The notes beneath the pieces were generated by a model, which was not told the origin of the DNA, ran no database searches, and was given only the letters and a program-made list of their open reading frames with translations. 64,000 nt of DNA from Lactuca virosa (taxonomy: Eukaryota > Streptophyta > Magnoliopsida > Asterales > Asteraceae): positions 98,477,892-98,541,891 of the forward strand of contig CAKMRJ010005745.1 of assembly GCA_928212115.1 (NCBI GenBank), read 5' to 3'. This document shows, in pieces, positions 1 to 11,346 of the stretch; the first letter of the stretch is position 1, and every line of letters starts with the position of its first letter. Made by a program: the position numbers and the translations under genes.

Positions 1-271
1 ACTCCCCCGCTCCCATTGAAGTTGTCGGGTTTGCCATTGGTGAAGTCTTTGTAGGAACACTCTCTTATACGCCACGTACTGTCTCCGTGGTTAGAGTTTG
101 TGTAGCACCCGATCCAGAACCACCAGCTCCGTTTGTCCCTATCTGCGATATTGCGGCCGCTACGGCTGCTGTTACTGCAGCCTGGAACATCGCAGGATCA
201 AACTGTGGAGGCAGCGGCGGAGGAGGTGTTGCTGTGTTGCCGGAAGGTCTTGGTCTTCTCCTTGGCGGCAT
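1..271 (-). pseudogene. Ty3/Gypsy gag N-terminus (element D), frameshifted, cut by window edge
   Basis: The ATG at 271 opens a basic, proline-rich start (MPPRRRPRPSG) followed by a run of alanines and a Gly/Ser-rich stretch, the usual opening of gag in plant Gypsy elements. Gag would form the cytoplasmic particle that packages element RNA. The frame stops at 65-67. Just past it, in another frame, comes a YKDFTNGKP-like block that resembles the next conserved part of plant Gypsy gag, so I read this as a frameshift and not the true end. The rest lies left of the window. The start agrees with the leader, PBS and LTR found upstream on the same strand. No function is expected from this copy. Confidence 0.75.
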
Positions 272-1212
272 GGTTCTGTCATAAGTCGTAAACCAATGTA
301 CTTTTAGTAAAAGTATATTTATAGGAAGAGAAATCTTTTATACATAAAGTATATTATTACGTTGTTTTCCGGTATGTTTACGATACATACGATTTTATAC
401 TTTTAATTGACCCAATACATTGGGTTATGAGGTAAAATGAAAGTATAAAATATTTTATTTGAGTTCCTTGTTTCCAAGTATATGACTGTTTGTAAAAGTT
501 TCACATATACTAATTTAGTCGGGACATAAATAATATATTATATTTTAAAATGATCTTTATTGGTTACTTAATTAGTTGCAAAGTGCATACCAGTCATATG
601 TGATTTAAGATATAATAGTCCTTCGAATAGATGACCCTAACTCCAAGACCACAACCAAACAAGGACAGAAGTGAAACAAAGATACATAAATTCTAAGTCT
701 ATATCATCTTAGTTACATATGACCTTAGCGCATCCACTTAGCAGCTATTGATCTATAAATAAAGACCTATTTAATTCTCAAATAATTTATTATAGTAACA
801 CAAAATACTCCTATAGTATTTGTAAATGTTTAGTTTTGAGTTCTTAAAGTATCCTTTTGTAGTGTGTTATTAGGTTTGTTAGATTTGTTGCCCATCCTGA
901 CCATCCCCCGGTATATGCAAGTCAATTCCCGGACAGATATAGTTGATCAGGCTATATCCTTCCCAGATTTAATCCACATATACTAAGGCATACTCAAAAT
1001 GTTCAACTCTTCTTCTTTTGCTTTATGTTTTCGCTAGTTATGATACCATGCGAGCATGTAATGTATGTATGTATACTTTAATCCAGAAAATCATTTATTT
1101 TCTAAGAGTATATTTATTTGAAAAATGCACAAATCAGAGACTATTAGTCCAAATTGTGTTTATAGTTTGTATATCTTATGTGGTTTGATATACTTAATTC
1201 ACTATAAACTGT
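272..1212 (-). other. Gypsy D untranslated leader
   Basis: This AT-rich stretch between the PBS and gag has no sustained reading frame on either strand. Its position makes it the 5' leader of element D. I see no tRNA, splice or other signal in it. Confidence 0.6.
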
Positions 1213-1225
1213 GCTTTGATACCAA
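1213..1225 (-). promoter_or_regulatory. Primer-binding site of Gypsy D
   Basis: On the minus strand this reads TTGGTATCAAAGC, one base off the TTGGTATCAGAGC that pairs with the 3' end of initiator tRNA-Met. It lies two bases inside the LTR end, where minus-strand DNA synthesis starts. Confidence 0.75.
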
Positions 1226-1227
1226 TC

Positions 1228-4144
1228 TGTCACACCCCCCAAACCAAGGATGGCGGAAACGTCCGGGGGTGGAGGACTTCATGTATAGTATCATAACAAC
1301 AATTGTAATAGTAATTGAAGCAAACACAACCAACATATATATAATTGAAAAAGTGACATCATTGTATGAATTACATGTTTACGAATCAATTACAATATGT
1401 TGACAAAATATGAAATAGTAGACGCCTTAGCGCCCCATCCTCAAAAGCACTTGGTTACCTGTTTAATGATTTCCTGAGAATACAAGTTGTTTGAAAAAGT
1501 GTCAACACAAAGGTTGGTGAGTTCATAAGCTTTTGTTTGGTATTATTAAAAGCCTTTCGTTTGTAAAAGTAGTATTTGTGTTAGAAAATCCAATATTTTC
1601 CTTAATGTGTAAATGTAGTCTTAAAACCCAAAGACCGAAATGTACAAGTAATTTGTCATATTTATAGTAAAACAATGCAAGTTTAAATCGACATAAACTC
1701 GTTAAATTTTAATGAAGTTCCCGTAAATTCCAATGTTTATTAATACTTTATGTGAGTTTATTATAACCATACTATGACCAAGGTTGCCTAAAACGACGTT
1801 CTTCAGGCGTCGGAAATGTTATGACATTTGTCACCCCAGACCTATCGGTCTAACTGTTGCATGCAGTTTAGGTGTGGGTTTGTCAAACCCAATATAGATC
1901 TATACACAACTATCACGATCTCCTTCAAGGAGACTCTGGTTACAATACAGGACTTAATGGTAGTTTGAAGTAAATGTCTCACAAAGTCATTAACGGAATT
2001 ACGTGTTATGAAAACTTGGTACCGTATGGCCGTACCTTGCTTAATGAAAATATCCTTTGTATAAATGTACCCTTTTTAAATGTATGTGTTATGTAATGTA
2101 TCATAAACTATACCTATTATAGTTTATCAACCAAGGGTAGTACGTAGTAATGTATGCAAACTATTTTCAAAATAGTTTATTAAATGTTTGAATGTATCGG
2201 TTGTACTTTGATTGTAATCAATTGTTATTCTTTATATTTTATATGTCCAAATCCATTTGTAAACTGATGTGTGTCTAAATATTAAGATGAAATGTCATAT
2301 ATTGCAATAACATATAATCACATAAAGATATACACCTTGCTCAACATGTTACAAGGTGAAATGAAATTGACAGCAACTTTTCGTTGAATACAGTTTCTGT
2401 TACTGTTTTGAGAAAATTTATAGAAAAATCATCAAAGCTCTAAATCCAAATCCGCAAATTCTGAGAGTTTGGAATATGAGTCTAGTTTGTTCGTAAATTT
2501 TATCATGATTTTTAGTGATCTCTAACAGAGGTGAAAATGTTCATAATCACAGACTGGTCCGGGTTTGCCTCTGAAATGACAGGCAGTTTTGTAAAAATCA
2601 CCATAAATTGTATAAAAATCATATGGAGATGTGCAAGTAGCCATTTTAAAGCTAAGAGTTTGAACTACTTGCACCTGGAACAGTTTTGAAAACTAAAATA
2701 TTTAAGTTGACCAAAACAGTCCGTGATCGAAGTTCATCTTTTCTGATGTAATCTGATAGAAAAAGTTTAATTGTGTTCTTGATGATTTTACTTGTACTCC
2801 CCCCTTAAAACTTAAGAAAAACATGTAAATGTAAGGGTATGAACTCACCTTATGTGGTTTCAGTAGATGAAAGTGAGAGAGAGGAAGTATTCAACCCAAG
2901 AACACTAAGAAGATGTCTTGATGATTCGAGAATCTAACACCGAATAAGATGGAATTTGTGTAAGATATCAATGATTTGAGTAGAATGGAGTGTAATAATT
3001 ATATGAATGATGAAGATACTTACTAATTGAAGAAAGAAATCCCTGAAGAAAGCCTTGAAGTTCTTGAAGTTGAGAGAAAAGATGAGAGAATTTTGGAGAG
3101 TGTCCTTTGGTTGCTAAGTGTAGAATGAAGAACTTTATGGAGAATGAGGAGAGAGGATCAATCCTCCAGCTCTTAGAACGTGGGAAGAGCTGGAGATTGG
3201 GTGTAAAGGTCCACTAAGGAGACAAGGGGTAGTGGGAAAGAGTGGCTGATCATAGAGTGAGGTGGTGGTGGTTGCTTTTGCCATAATTAAGGAAAAGCAA
3301 ATATTCCCTCAATAATTAGTTCAACCACTAATTCTTTTAATATATTTTTATAAAAACCTGGAGATTTTATATTTTGGGGCCTTAGTTTATAAAATAAAGT
3401 TTTGGGTGAAAATCCCACGTTAAAATAATGAAAAACGGAGTTAAAACGAAGTCGTAGTCGAAAAACCGGTAAAAGGGGCCGTTGCGAGACCCCTCGCATG
3501 GAGGCCGGATTCGACCCTCGCATGCGAGGCTGCGGTCTGATGGCTTCGGATTCGGTCTCCTGAGAGGCTTCAGCTTCGGTCCTGATGAGAGGCTTCGGAT
3601 CCGAGGCCTCGGATGAGAGGCTTCGGTCCTGAAGCTTCAGTTTCCAGGTCCTTAAGGCTATTTTATTATTTACCCGTTTTTTTACCCCCGTTTCAAGCGA
3701 TTTTTGACCCGTTAAGGGTCGATATGACCCAAATGATTACAAAAGTTAAAGTAACTTTTGAGAGAGATTTGGGAGAGATTTAGGAGAGATTTCAAAGAAA
3801 GAGATAGAGTGAAAACGATTTAGAGAGGTTTCGTTTGTGATTAATTTGAGTGTCCGGCTTCACAACGTAAGGTTCGTAAACCCCGTTAAACCGTGTTTTA
3901 GTGTCGTACACAACCCCGATGATTGTGCAATAGTGTTTTATCGCTTTGGTTCGTTATTTAGCACTGTTAAGGCTAAGGAAAATCAAACACATGAACTTTC
4001 CAAATGATGATTTCTCATTAAAATAGCGAATTGTATGGTGATTACATAACGTAAACCCTAACATACAAGGGTTATTGGAGTTGACCGGTTTGACTTGTTG
4101 ACTTTGTTTGACTTTGACTTGACCGAAATTTGACGGTTGTCACA
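1228..4144 (-). mobile_element. 5' LTR of Gypsy element D (2.9 kb)
   Basis: The plus strand starts TGTCACACCCCCC at 1228 and ends TTGTCACA at 4144; read on the minus strand it begins TGTGACAA and ends GTGTGACA next to the PBS. The sense 3' end carries the CGGACGTTTCCGCC block shared with the LTRs ending at about 7617 and 16909. Near 3483-3650 lies an array of GAGGCTTCGG-type words. ORFs inside are chance. The target duplication on the right should be GATAC (4145-4149); its partner lies left of the window. The adjoining sequence is an opposed, diverged copy of the same LTR. Confidence 0.75.
3483..3650. repeat. CTTCGG/CTCGCATG word array with a perfect palindrome
   Basis: GAGGCTTCGG-like words recur about five times with small spacers. 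Positions 3516-3529 (CCTCGCATGCGAGG) form a perfect 14-bp palindrome. The block is far more GC-rich than the surrounding LTR. Confidence 0.7.
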
Positions 4145-4223
4145 GATACCTTCGAAAATAGCCTCTTAGGGCCGGAGTCCCTCTATAGGGATCAAACCCT
4201 CCTTGAACCGGAGTCTCCTGGAG

Positions 4224-4354
4224 GAGCCGCAGCCACCTAGCCGCAGCCAGCAAGCCGCAGCCGGCGAGCCGCAGTCAGCGAGCCGCAGCCAGGAAGCCGC
4301 AGCCACCGACCGCAGCCACCGACCGCAGCCCTCCTGATCGGACCGCAGCCCCCT
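4224..4354 (+). repeat. CCGCAGCC short tandem array (about 9 copies)
   Basis: The word CCGCAGCC (once CCGCAGTC) recurs nine times at intervals of about 13-20 bases with variable spacers, inside otherwise AT-rich LTR. It occupies the place where the opposed D LTR has its CTTCGG array. Confidence 0.8.
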
Positions 4355-5139
4355 TTCCTCTTCGAATCCGCATCCGCGACCAGGCCTTCACTTCGGATCC
4401 AAGGCAGTTAAGGCCGGAGTCACCCTCCTGACTTCGAATTTTGCGATTTTTCACCCGTTTTCGACCCCGACTCCGTTTTAAGAAGGAAAGCCCGTTTTTA
4501 AACTATTTTGACGAGGGATTTTCACCCAAACTTATATTTGATATATAAGGCCCCATATATTCATAAATTCAGCATATTTTTAGGGAAAACATTATTTGAG
4601 AATAAAATATATTAAGTAAGATCTTGTGGTGGAGTGTTGACTTTGCCTCAGTGTATGATACAAGCAACCACCCACACCCACTCCATGACCAGCCCACACC
4701 CCTCCCTACCATACCTGGTCATTCAAGAGTACTTTCCCCACCATTTGACCAGCCATACTCTTGGTCAAGGCAGAAATCTATCCTCTCTCCTAACACTTTC
4801 TCTCATTTCTCTCATTTTCCTCCAAAGAACAAACACTTTTCTCTCACTTCTCTCTCTTTCAAATTCGAGATTCAAGGGCTGATCATCAAGTTTTCCTTCA
4901 CTTTTGGTAAGTATATTCATCTTCCATATAATTATTTCACTTCCTTCTACACAAATCATAGATATCTTACACAAATATCGTCATATTTGTTGTTAGATCT
5001 TCGAATCTTCAAGCATCTCCCAAGTGTTCTTGAGTTGAACACTTCTTTTCCCCATCATCCATCTACTGAAATCACTCAAGGTGAGTCATACCCCTATCTT
5101 TTCATGTTTCTTAAGTTTTAAGGGGGAATACAAGTTAAA

Positions 5140-6348
5140 ACACCAAGAACACAACTAAACTCATTTAACAGCCTTCATCAGAAAAGTTTAACTCCATTCA
5201 CGGACTGTTTTGGAAAACTTAAACATTTTAGTTTTCAAAACTGTATTAGGTGCGAATAGTTCAGGTTCATACCTTTAAAATGAGTATTTGCACACCTCTA
5301 TACGAGTTTTCTACGATTTATGGTGATTTTTACAAAACTGCCTATCACTTCAGAAACGAATTCGGACCAGTCTGTGAATGTGAACATTTTAACACAAGTT
5401 AAAGACTTCCAAAAATCATAATAAAAATTATGAATAAACTAGACACATTTTGTGAACTGTCAGAATTTACGGATTCAGTTTTCGACTTCGTATGATTTTT
5501 CTAAACCGGTGTAGGAAGGTAAAAATCTAGATAACAGTTTATAACTTTCATCACACTTTGTAACTTGTTGAGCAAAGTGTTAATCTTTGAGGATTTCATA
5601 TTTTACATGTGTTTCTTGTTGTGGTATATTTATATAACAGGAAATACTCACTAAATTGTAAGAATCCTCCATTATTACCATTAGTACCAAAATAAGGCAT
5701 GATAACACATAGTTATATTTTGCTATACATTCGACTTACACCAAGAACACAACTAAACTCATTTAACAGCCTTCATCAGAAAAGTTTAACTCCATTCACG
5801 GACTGTTTTGGAAAACTTAAACATTTTAGTTTTCAAAACTATATTAGGTACGAATAGTTCAGGTTCATACCTTTAAAATTACTATTTGCACACCTCCATA
5901 CGAGTTTTCTACGATTTATGGTGATTTTTACAAAACTGCCTATCACTTCAGAAACGAATTCGGACCAGTCTGTGAATGTGAACATTTTATCACAAGTTAA
6001 AGACTTCCAAAAATCATAATTAAAATTATGAATAAACTAGACACATTTTGTGAACTCTCAGAATTTACGGATTCAGTTTTCGACTTCGTATGATTTTTCT
6101 ATGATTTTTCTAAAACGGTGTAGGAAGGTAAAAATCTAGATAACAGTTTATAACTTTCATCACACTTTGTAACTTGTTGAGCAAAGTGTTAATCTTTGAG
6201 GATTTCATATTTTACATGTGTTTCTTGTTGTGGTATATTTATATGACAGGAAATACTCACTAAATTGTAAGAATCATCTATTATTACCATTAGTACCAAA
6301 ATAAGGCATGATAACACATAGTTATATTTTGCTATACATTCGACTTAC
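5140..6348 (+). repeat. Tandem duplication of a 0.6 kb LTR segment
   Basis: The segment beginning ACACCAAGAACACAACTAAA at 5140 starts again at 5738 (offset 598), and both copies end with CATTCGACTTACA. The copies differ by a handful of substitutions and a small TATGATTTTTCT-type internal duplication near 6095 in the second. Their close similarity suggests a fairly recent duplication inside an older LTR. Confidence 0.85.
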
Positions 6349-6399
6349 ATAGAAAAGGGTCCTTATACATCACAAACAAGCATGCTAGAACTATAATAG

Positions 6400-6640
6400 G
6401 TATAGTTTAGGTTCACAACCACTATCACTATTTGATAAACTATAATATTCATAATTCATGAGCACTATCACTACCACTATTTGGTGAATTATGATATGTA
6501 TAGCTTATGTCCACTATCACTATTTGATAAACTATAATATGCATAATTCATGAGCACTATCACTACCACTATTTGGTGAATTATGATATGTATAGTTTAT
6601 GTCCACTACCACTTCTTGATGAATTATGATAAGCATAGTC
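6400..6640 (+). repeat. Minisatellite, TATCACTA-rich imperfect repeat
   Basis: Blocks of the type CACTATCACTATTTGATAAACTATAATATGCA and ATTCATGAGCACTATCACTACC alternate about five times. The repeat is imperfect and lies within the LTR at 4145-7617. Confidence 0.65.
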
Positions 6641-6705
6641 CCGGTCTTTGGTTTTTAAGACTACATCTATCTAGCTAGCATTGTTAGTTTTCAGCCATAA
6701 TTACT

Positions 6706-7185
6706 ATGTGTATATGCTAGAGTTATATAGAATTAGTCATGATCGACTTAGAATTGGGGGGTCCGCTTTATTTCCTGTTCCTTGTTTGGTTGTGGGCCTA
6801 GGGCAGACCCATTACATTCGACGGTCTATTTAACTTAAATTTTATATAACTTATATACACTTAGAGATTATAGAAGGAAACTACAGGAAATTCTAGGATG
6901 CACTATTCGTTAATATAGAAACTTACGATTCACTCTTTAAGGAAAATATCGGATTTTCTTTGGAAACATATCTCTATTAAGACTACATTACGTCTAGAAT
7001 TGTTAGGCTCTACCTAAAATTGCTAAGTGTATATGCTAGAGTTATATAAGAATCTAGTCACGATCGACTTAGAATTGGTGGGCCCGCCTCATCTCCTGTT
7101 CCTTGTTTGGTTGTGGACCTAGGGCAGACCCATTATATTCAACGGTTTATTTAACTTAAATTTTATATAACTTATATACACTGGG
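6706..7185 (+). repeat. Dispersed duplication of a 140-bp LTR segment
   Basis: The segment starting TATATGCTAGAGTTATATA at about 6710 recurs near 7027 with a few changes, both continuing through CCTTGTTTGGTTGTGG and CCTAGGGCAGACCCATTA. The copies are about 315 bases apart. Confidence 0.7.
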
Positions 7186-7617
7186 CGATTGTAGGAGGAA
7201 TCTATGAGTCCCTCTAGGGTTCATTATCGCATAACTTAGAAGCATTCATTTCACTTAATAAAGACAATATTGGATTTTCTGGAAACATACTTTGTCGCTT
7301 TTTCAAGGAAAACGGTTTCTTTCTCCAACAAAACTCTTATGAACTCACCAACTTAATTGTTGACACTTTTCAAAACTACTTGTATTCTCAGGAAATCAGT
7401 GAAACAGGAAAATCAGCACTTTGAGGATGGGACGTTAAATCGTCAAACAGTTTATTTTGTCATCATAATGTAATTGATTTTGAAACATGTAAACATATAC
7501 TATGGTGTAACCTTTTCAATTATATTTATGATGGTTGTATTTACTTTGAGCACTATTATACTCTTTGTTGTGATACTTTATATGAAGTCCTCCACCCTCG
7601 GACGTTTCCGCCATCCT

Positions 7618-7833
7618 TGGGGCTCGGTTAGAACCAGTGATGATATTCATTTGCTACCAGTATTGGGGCTCGGTTAGAACCACCAACACTGTTGGAAACA
7701 TTCAGAGATAATGATTGTGTCATTTGAAATTGTTTTTTTTTGTTTGAAGAAATGAGCTTTAGTGGTATAGAAGGCCCTTTGAAAAATCAGAGTTCCGTTT
7801 TCAAAAAACAACCACTATGGCTCTGATACCAAT
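7618..7833 (-). mobile_element. Leader remnant and PBS of Copia element E
   Basis: On the minus strand TTGGTATCAGAGCC (7819-7832), complementary to initiator tRNA-Met, sits one base inside the LTR that begins at 7834, so this is the start of the internal region of a minus-strand Copia element. Only about 200 bases of leader remain before the Gypsy LTR. GGGGCTCGGTTAGAACCA occurs twice (about 7618 and 7664). Confidence 0.7.
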
Positions 7834-8511
7834 TGTTGAGAGAAAAACTTGGAGACACACTTGAACAAAACGTTAGAACAAGTAGATTGCGGAATAGTTA
7901 ATCTCAAAGGATCTAAAAGCTCAACAATAATATTAATAAGTTAGAGTTAACTAGTTAGAGAGTTAGTTGCGGAAATATAAAGAAATAGAAATGACAACAG
8001 TTGTTATATCAAGTATACACATAAGTTGATTCATAACACGGAATGCATTCAAACCAAGTTAATAAGGAAGATCAAACTTAGTGATTAAGTCTCAAAGACT
8101 TGCTCCGGAGAGAGGTTATAATCAGTTATGTTCTAGTAACAATTGAGAGTAAGAAGTGAAGAGTAGAAAGATAGAGAAATAGAGAAGATAACTTTGGAGA
8201 AATGTATTCAGAATAGATCGTAAGTTATCCGTATTGAATACAAGAGAATGAGCTCTTATTTATAGAGACTCATGAAGAACACTAGATTACATCTCTATGA
8301 GTAGACATGCAAGGCATACTGGTCCATAGAGTGTATTACAATAAAGACAAGTAAAGTAATCTAGCTAAATTGACTGCGGTAGCAAAAAGCTCTGATTGTG
8401 GTTGCTGATGAAGAAATGACTGCGGGTGCTGGATTGGTTGCGGTAGCTGATTTGGATGCGGTAGCTGTTGCGGTAGCTGAAGTTCAAGAGGGTCACTTTC
8501 ATGATTCAACA
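7834..8511 (-). mobile_element. 5' LTR of Copia element E (678 bp)
   Basis: The segment starts TGTTGA and ends TCAACA, a perfect terminal inverted repeat, and is followed on the minus strand by a PBS, which makes it a 5' LTR. Flanking bases at 8512-8516 (CTAAT) would be the target duplication. A repeated GCGGTAGCTG word occurs near 8375-8480. The ORF at 8336-8539 only reflects this repeat. Confidence 0.8.
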
Positions 8512-9489
8512 CTAATGTTTGGAAAAATATAGTGTGCATACTTGGTGTATGGCATGACTAGTGTTTAGGAAAAAAAACCATAGTGTACATGCTTGGAGCA
8601 TGGGACAACTATTGTTTTAATTCAAGTATAAAGTTGATAGTTTGAAACAATATGCAATGAATAATGTGTAATCTATATGGTGATAAATAAAAGATGTTTT
8701 ATTTATATTCATAAGTTCTGAGACCATATTTGATTCGATTATTCTTGTGTTTCACTTTGCATGTTTTGACTTCCGGAATAACTAAGTCGCTCTTCCTGAA
8801 TGAGTAAGTTATTCAAACCATCCACAGTCGGTCATATGTTGGAAGTAGATATGAATCAAGACTGTCATGGGTTGGCTTGTAGAGGTCTAAGATGTTGGAA
8901 AAAGTGGTGCTACAACACTCATGAGTGCTCATAAGTTCTGAGTATTGGATTCAACCCACGCTCACTGGAATTTATCTCGAGTGATCGTGAGACGATAATA
9001 TCATATAAGTCTTCAAACCTAGAGATATGACTTGTTGCCTATGAGTTGGTTATACATTGATTGTACGAAAACGCATTGGTAACTCGATGTTATAAAACGT
9101 GCTTTTGTGTGTGATTCAACAAGTAGTATAACAAGCATATGAGTCGAAGTTTATCTGTTCCTTCTTGGATTAGAATCGAGATCTGGGCCCCTCGATAATT
9201 TTGTGTTGACCCATGTACCGGTCCCGGTCAGAACTAAGTTGATATGTTCACTTAAGTTATATGTCAAACAAATCGGAAATCGGGAAACAAACTGCTGGAC
9301 AATAAGTAAGACATTGTTCCATGTATTTGTCTGACTGATATCTAGAACAGAGGATTATATGATCACTTATCTTAAATGGTGTATCATCATCATCTCAGTT
9401 CCGAGAGACCTTGAAAGAGCTACGATTGCTGATCGGTTCATGAAGTTATTATTACAGATATAGTTATTAGACTTATCCAAGTAGGAGAC
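8512..9489 (+). mobile_element. Noncoding 3' internal region of Copia element B2
   Basis: This stretch is colinear, with divergence, with 62300-63134 of Copia A and 41816-42759 of Copia C. Shared blocks include TTGTGTTTCACTTTGCATG, the CCACAGTCG(G/C)TC block and CTTATCCAAGT(A/G)GGAGAC just before the LTR. It is the long untranslated tail between pol and the 3' LTR. The 5' part of the element is absent; LTR E lies at its left edge. Confidence 0.75.
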
Positions 9490-10233
9490 TATTGGATTAG
9501 GTGTCTAAGTTCATAACTATTTCTGGGATGTACTTGACCCGGTTGGCATGGTCCATTTGGGTTGCATGGCATCATTCATTTGGATAAACTAAAATGAGAG
9601 AAATAACACTTATGGTTTATTAATATATTATAAGTTCTAATATATTAATAATATTTAACTAGCATTGACCAAGAATTAATCTACTATTAATTAAGTGATC
9701 AAAAGATGACTAATTAAATATATGGGTTGATTGTGTCAATCATCCATACTTGTATAGTGGGCTAAATGCTTCATGGATTATCAAGTTGGGCTAAAACCCA
9801 TAAGATGCTCCATGAATGCACCATGGAAGTTTAAACCCATGGATCATGGAAATGAAGAGCCATGTCAAGTTAGGATTTACATGGTGTAACCCTAATTATG
9901 ACACACTATATAAGCAACATGTGGTAGACCAAAATCGGCTACTAGTAAGAAAGAAGAGGGCTAGCCGATTTCAAGTAGTGTGACATTTCTCTCAAAGTTT
10001 ATTCCAAGTGCATTTGGTGTTGTGTGAGACATTTGAGGCATCACACTTGGGGTGCTAGGCTCTCAAGGTTTTCAAGGAATCCAAGCTACTACAAGGTATG
10101 TTTTCTAGCTTACTTTTATGTTTTCTAGGCTCTCAAGGTTTTCAATTTTGCATGTATCTTAGTCAAACATAGATCCAAGGTTTCTAGGGTTGCATGAACA
10201 CCTTAGGAGTGTTAGAATGCTCAAAACCCTACA
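9490..10233 (+). mobile_element. 3' LTR of Copia element B2 (744 bp)
   Basis: It starts TATTGGATTAGGTGTCTAAG (TG changed to TA) directly after a PPT-like AGTAGGAGAC, and ends GAATGCTCAAAACCCTACA. It matches the Copia B LTRs at 31448 and 38842, including the CTATATAAG TATA box (near 9905) and the short CATTTGAGG..CACTTGGGG block. It cuts off the integrase of Gypsy F at 10234. Confidence 0.8.
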
Positions 10234-11343
10234 CAACTTACCCCGCTTCCTGAACTGAATCACCCCTTTCCATGGGGATACCTTCAGGAGGTCAAAATCA
10301 CCGACCTGAAACTCTAGTTCAGAATGTCTCCTGTCTGCGTAGCTCTTCTGACGACTCTGGGCCGTTAGCAACCTCTGTCTAACCTGTTGGATCTGCTCTG
10401 TCGTCTTGAGCACTATCTCAGTGCTCCCTATCACTCTCTTCCCGACCTCCCCCCAACAGATGGGATTCCGACACCTCCTCCCATATAAAAGCTCAAAGAG
10501 AGGCATCCCAATACTGGAGTGATGGTTGTTGCTGTATGAAAACTCAACCAAGGGCAGGTAGGAGTCCCAACTCCCATCGAAATCTATAACACATGCGCGT
10601 AGCATGTCCTCAAGCATCTGAATCATCCGCTCGCTCTGCCTGTCTGTCTGGGGGTGGTATGCGGTGCCGAAATGTAGCCGGGTACCCAACTCCTCATGAA
10701 ATTTCTTCTAGAACCTGGAAGTAAAACGCACATCACGATCTGACACTATCGATTTTGGCACCCCATTCCGTGCCACCACCTCTCGCACATAGACCTCGGC
10801 CAACTTCTCCACAGAAGAGCTCTCACTTATAGCCAGAAAGTAAGCACCCTTTGTCAACCGATCTACAATCACCCAAATCGCATCGACACCCCGCCTAGTC
10901 CTTGGTAACTTGGTAATAAAATCCATGGAAATCTGCTCCCACTTCCATAGGAGAATCTCCAAGGGCTGCAACTTTCCATGAGGGCGTTGGTGCTCTGCCT
11001 TGACCTTGCGGTAGGTCAAACACCTCTCGACTATCCATGCCACATCTCTTTTCATGCAGGGTCACCAGTATTCGCGTTTCAAATCCAAGTACATCTTAGT
11101 GGCCCCAGGGTGAATGGAAAACCTCGACTTATGGGCCTCCTCCATCAAAGTCTATCGAGATCCACCCATGTATGGCACCCATATCCGTCCATGGTAGGTC
11201 ATGAGCCCACGTCCATCCGTCTCAAACTCAAAAATCTGCCCAACCACCCGTTCTCTCTTGCGGTTCTCTTGTCTCATTTCCACCACTTGGGCCTCGTGGA
11301 TGGTATCTAAGACTGGAGTCATCACCGTCATCCTCATACACAT
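10234..11343 (-). pseudogene. Gypsy F integrase, truncated
   Basis: Reading from 11343 down there is the RNase H-integrase linker, a zinc-finger region (RCLTY where CLTC is usual, so one zinc ligand is lost), then the catalytic core: D in ISMDFITKLP, D in SIVSDRDVRF and E in SERMIQMLEDML. The protein would insert element DNA into the host genome. A stop near 10708 separates SRF from KKFHEELG. The C-terminal region runs into Copia B2 at 10233, so the chromodomain, if any, and the 3' LTR are gone. Despite this the DDE residues are all recognisable. Inactive. Confidence 0.85.
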
Positions 11344-11346
11344 GTC

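Larger units (their letters stand above)
4145..7617 (+). mobile_element. 5'-truncated Gypsy LTR of the D family, opposite orientation
   Basis: From about 4430 onward the sequence is a diverged reverse complement of 1228-3480. Examples are the CAAACTTAT..GGCCCCATAT block at 4528-4560 against 3370-3420, and the GTAACTTGTTGAGCAAAG block near 5570 against 2335-2355. It ends with the same CGGACGTTTCCGCCATCC block at 7600-7617. The sense 5' start is missing, as expected if element D inserted here. It is inflated by internal duplications (5140-6348, 6400-6640, 6706-7185). The 165-codon ORF at 4624-5121 has no family features and is not called. Confidence 0.65.

Noticed and set aside
4624..5121. 165-codon ORF on the plus strand
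   Set aside because: It lies wholly inside a Gypsy LTR, has low-complexity Ser/His/Pro composition and no domain, and the opposed LTR has no matching frame.
7829..8516. LTR E as a solo LTR with CCAAT/CTAAT target duplications
   Set aside because: The left bases are part of a good PBS (7819-7832), so this is a 5' LTR; the resemblance is coincidence.
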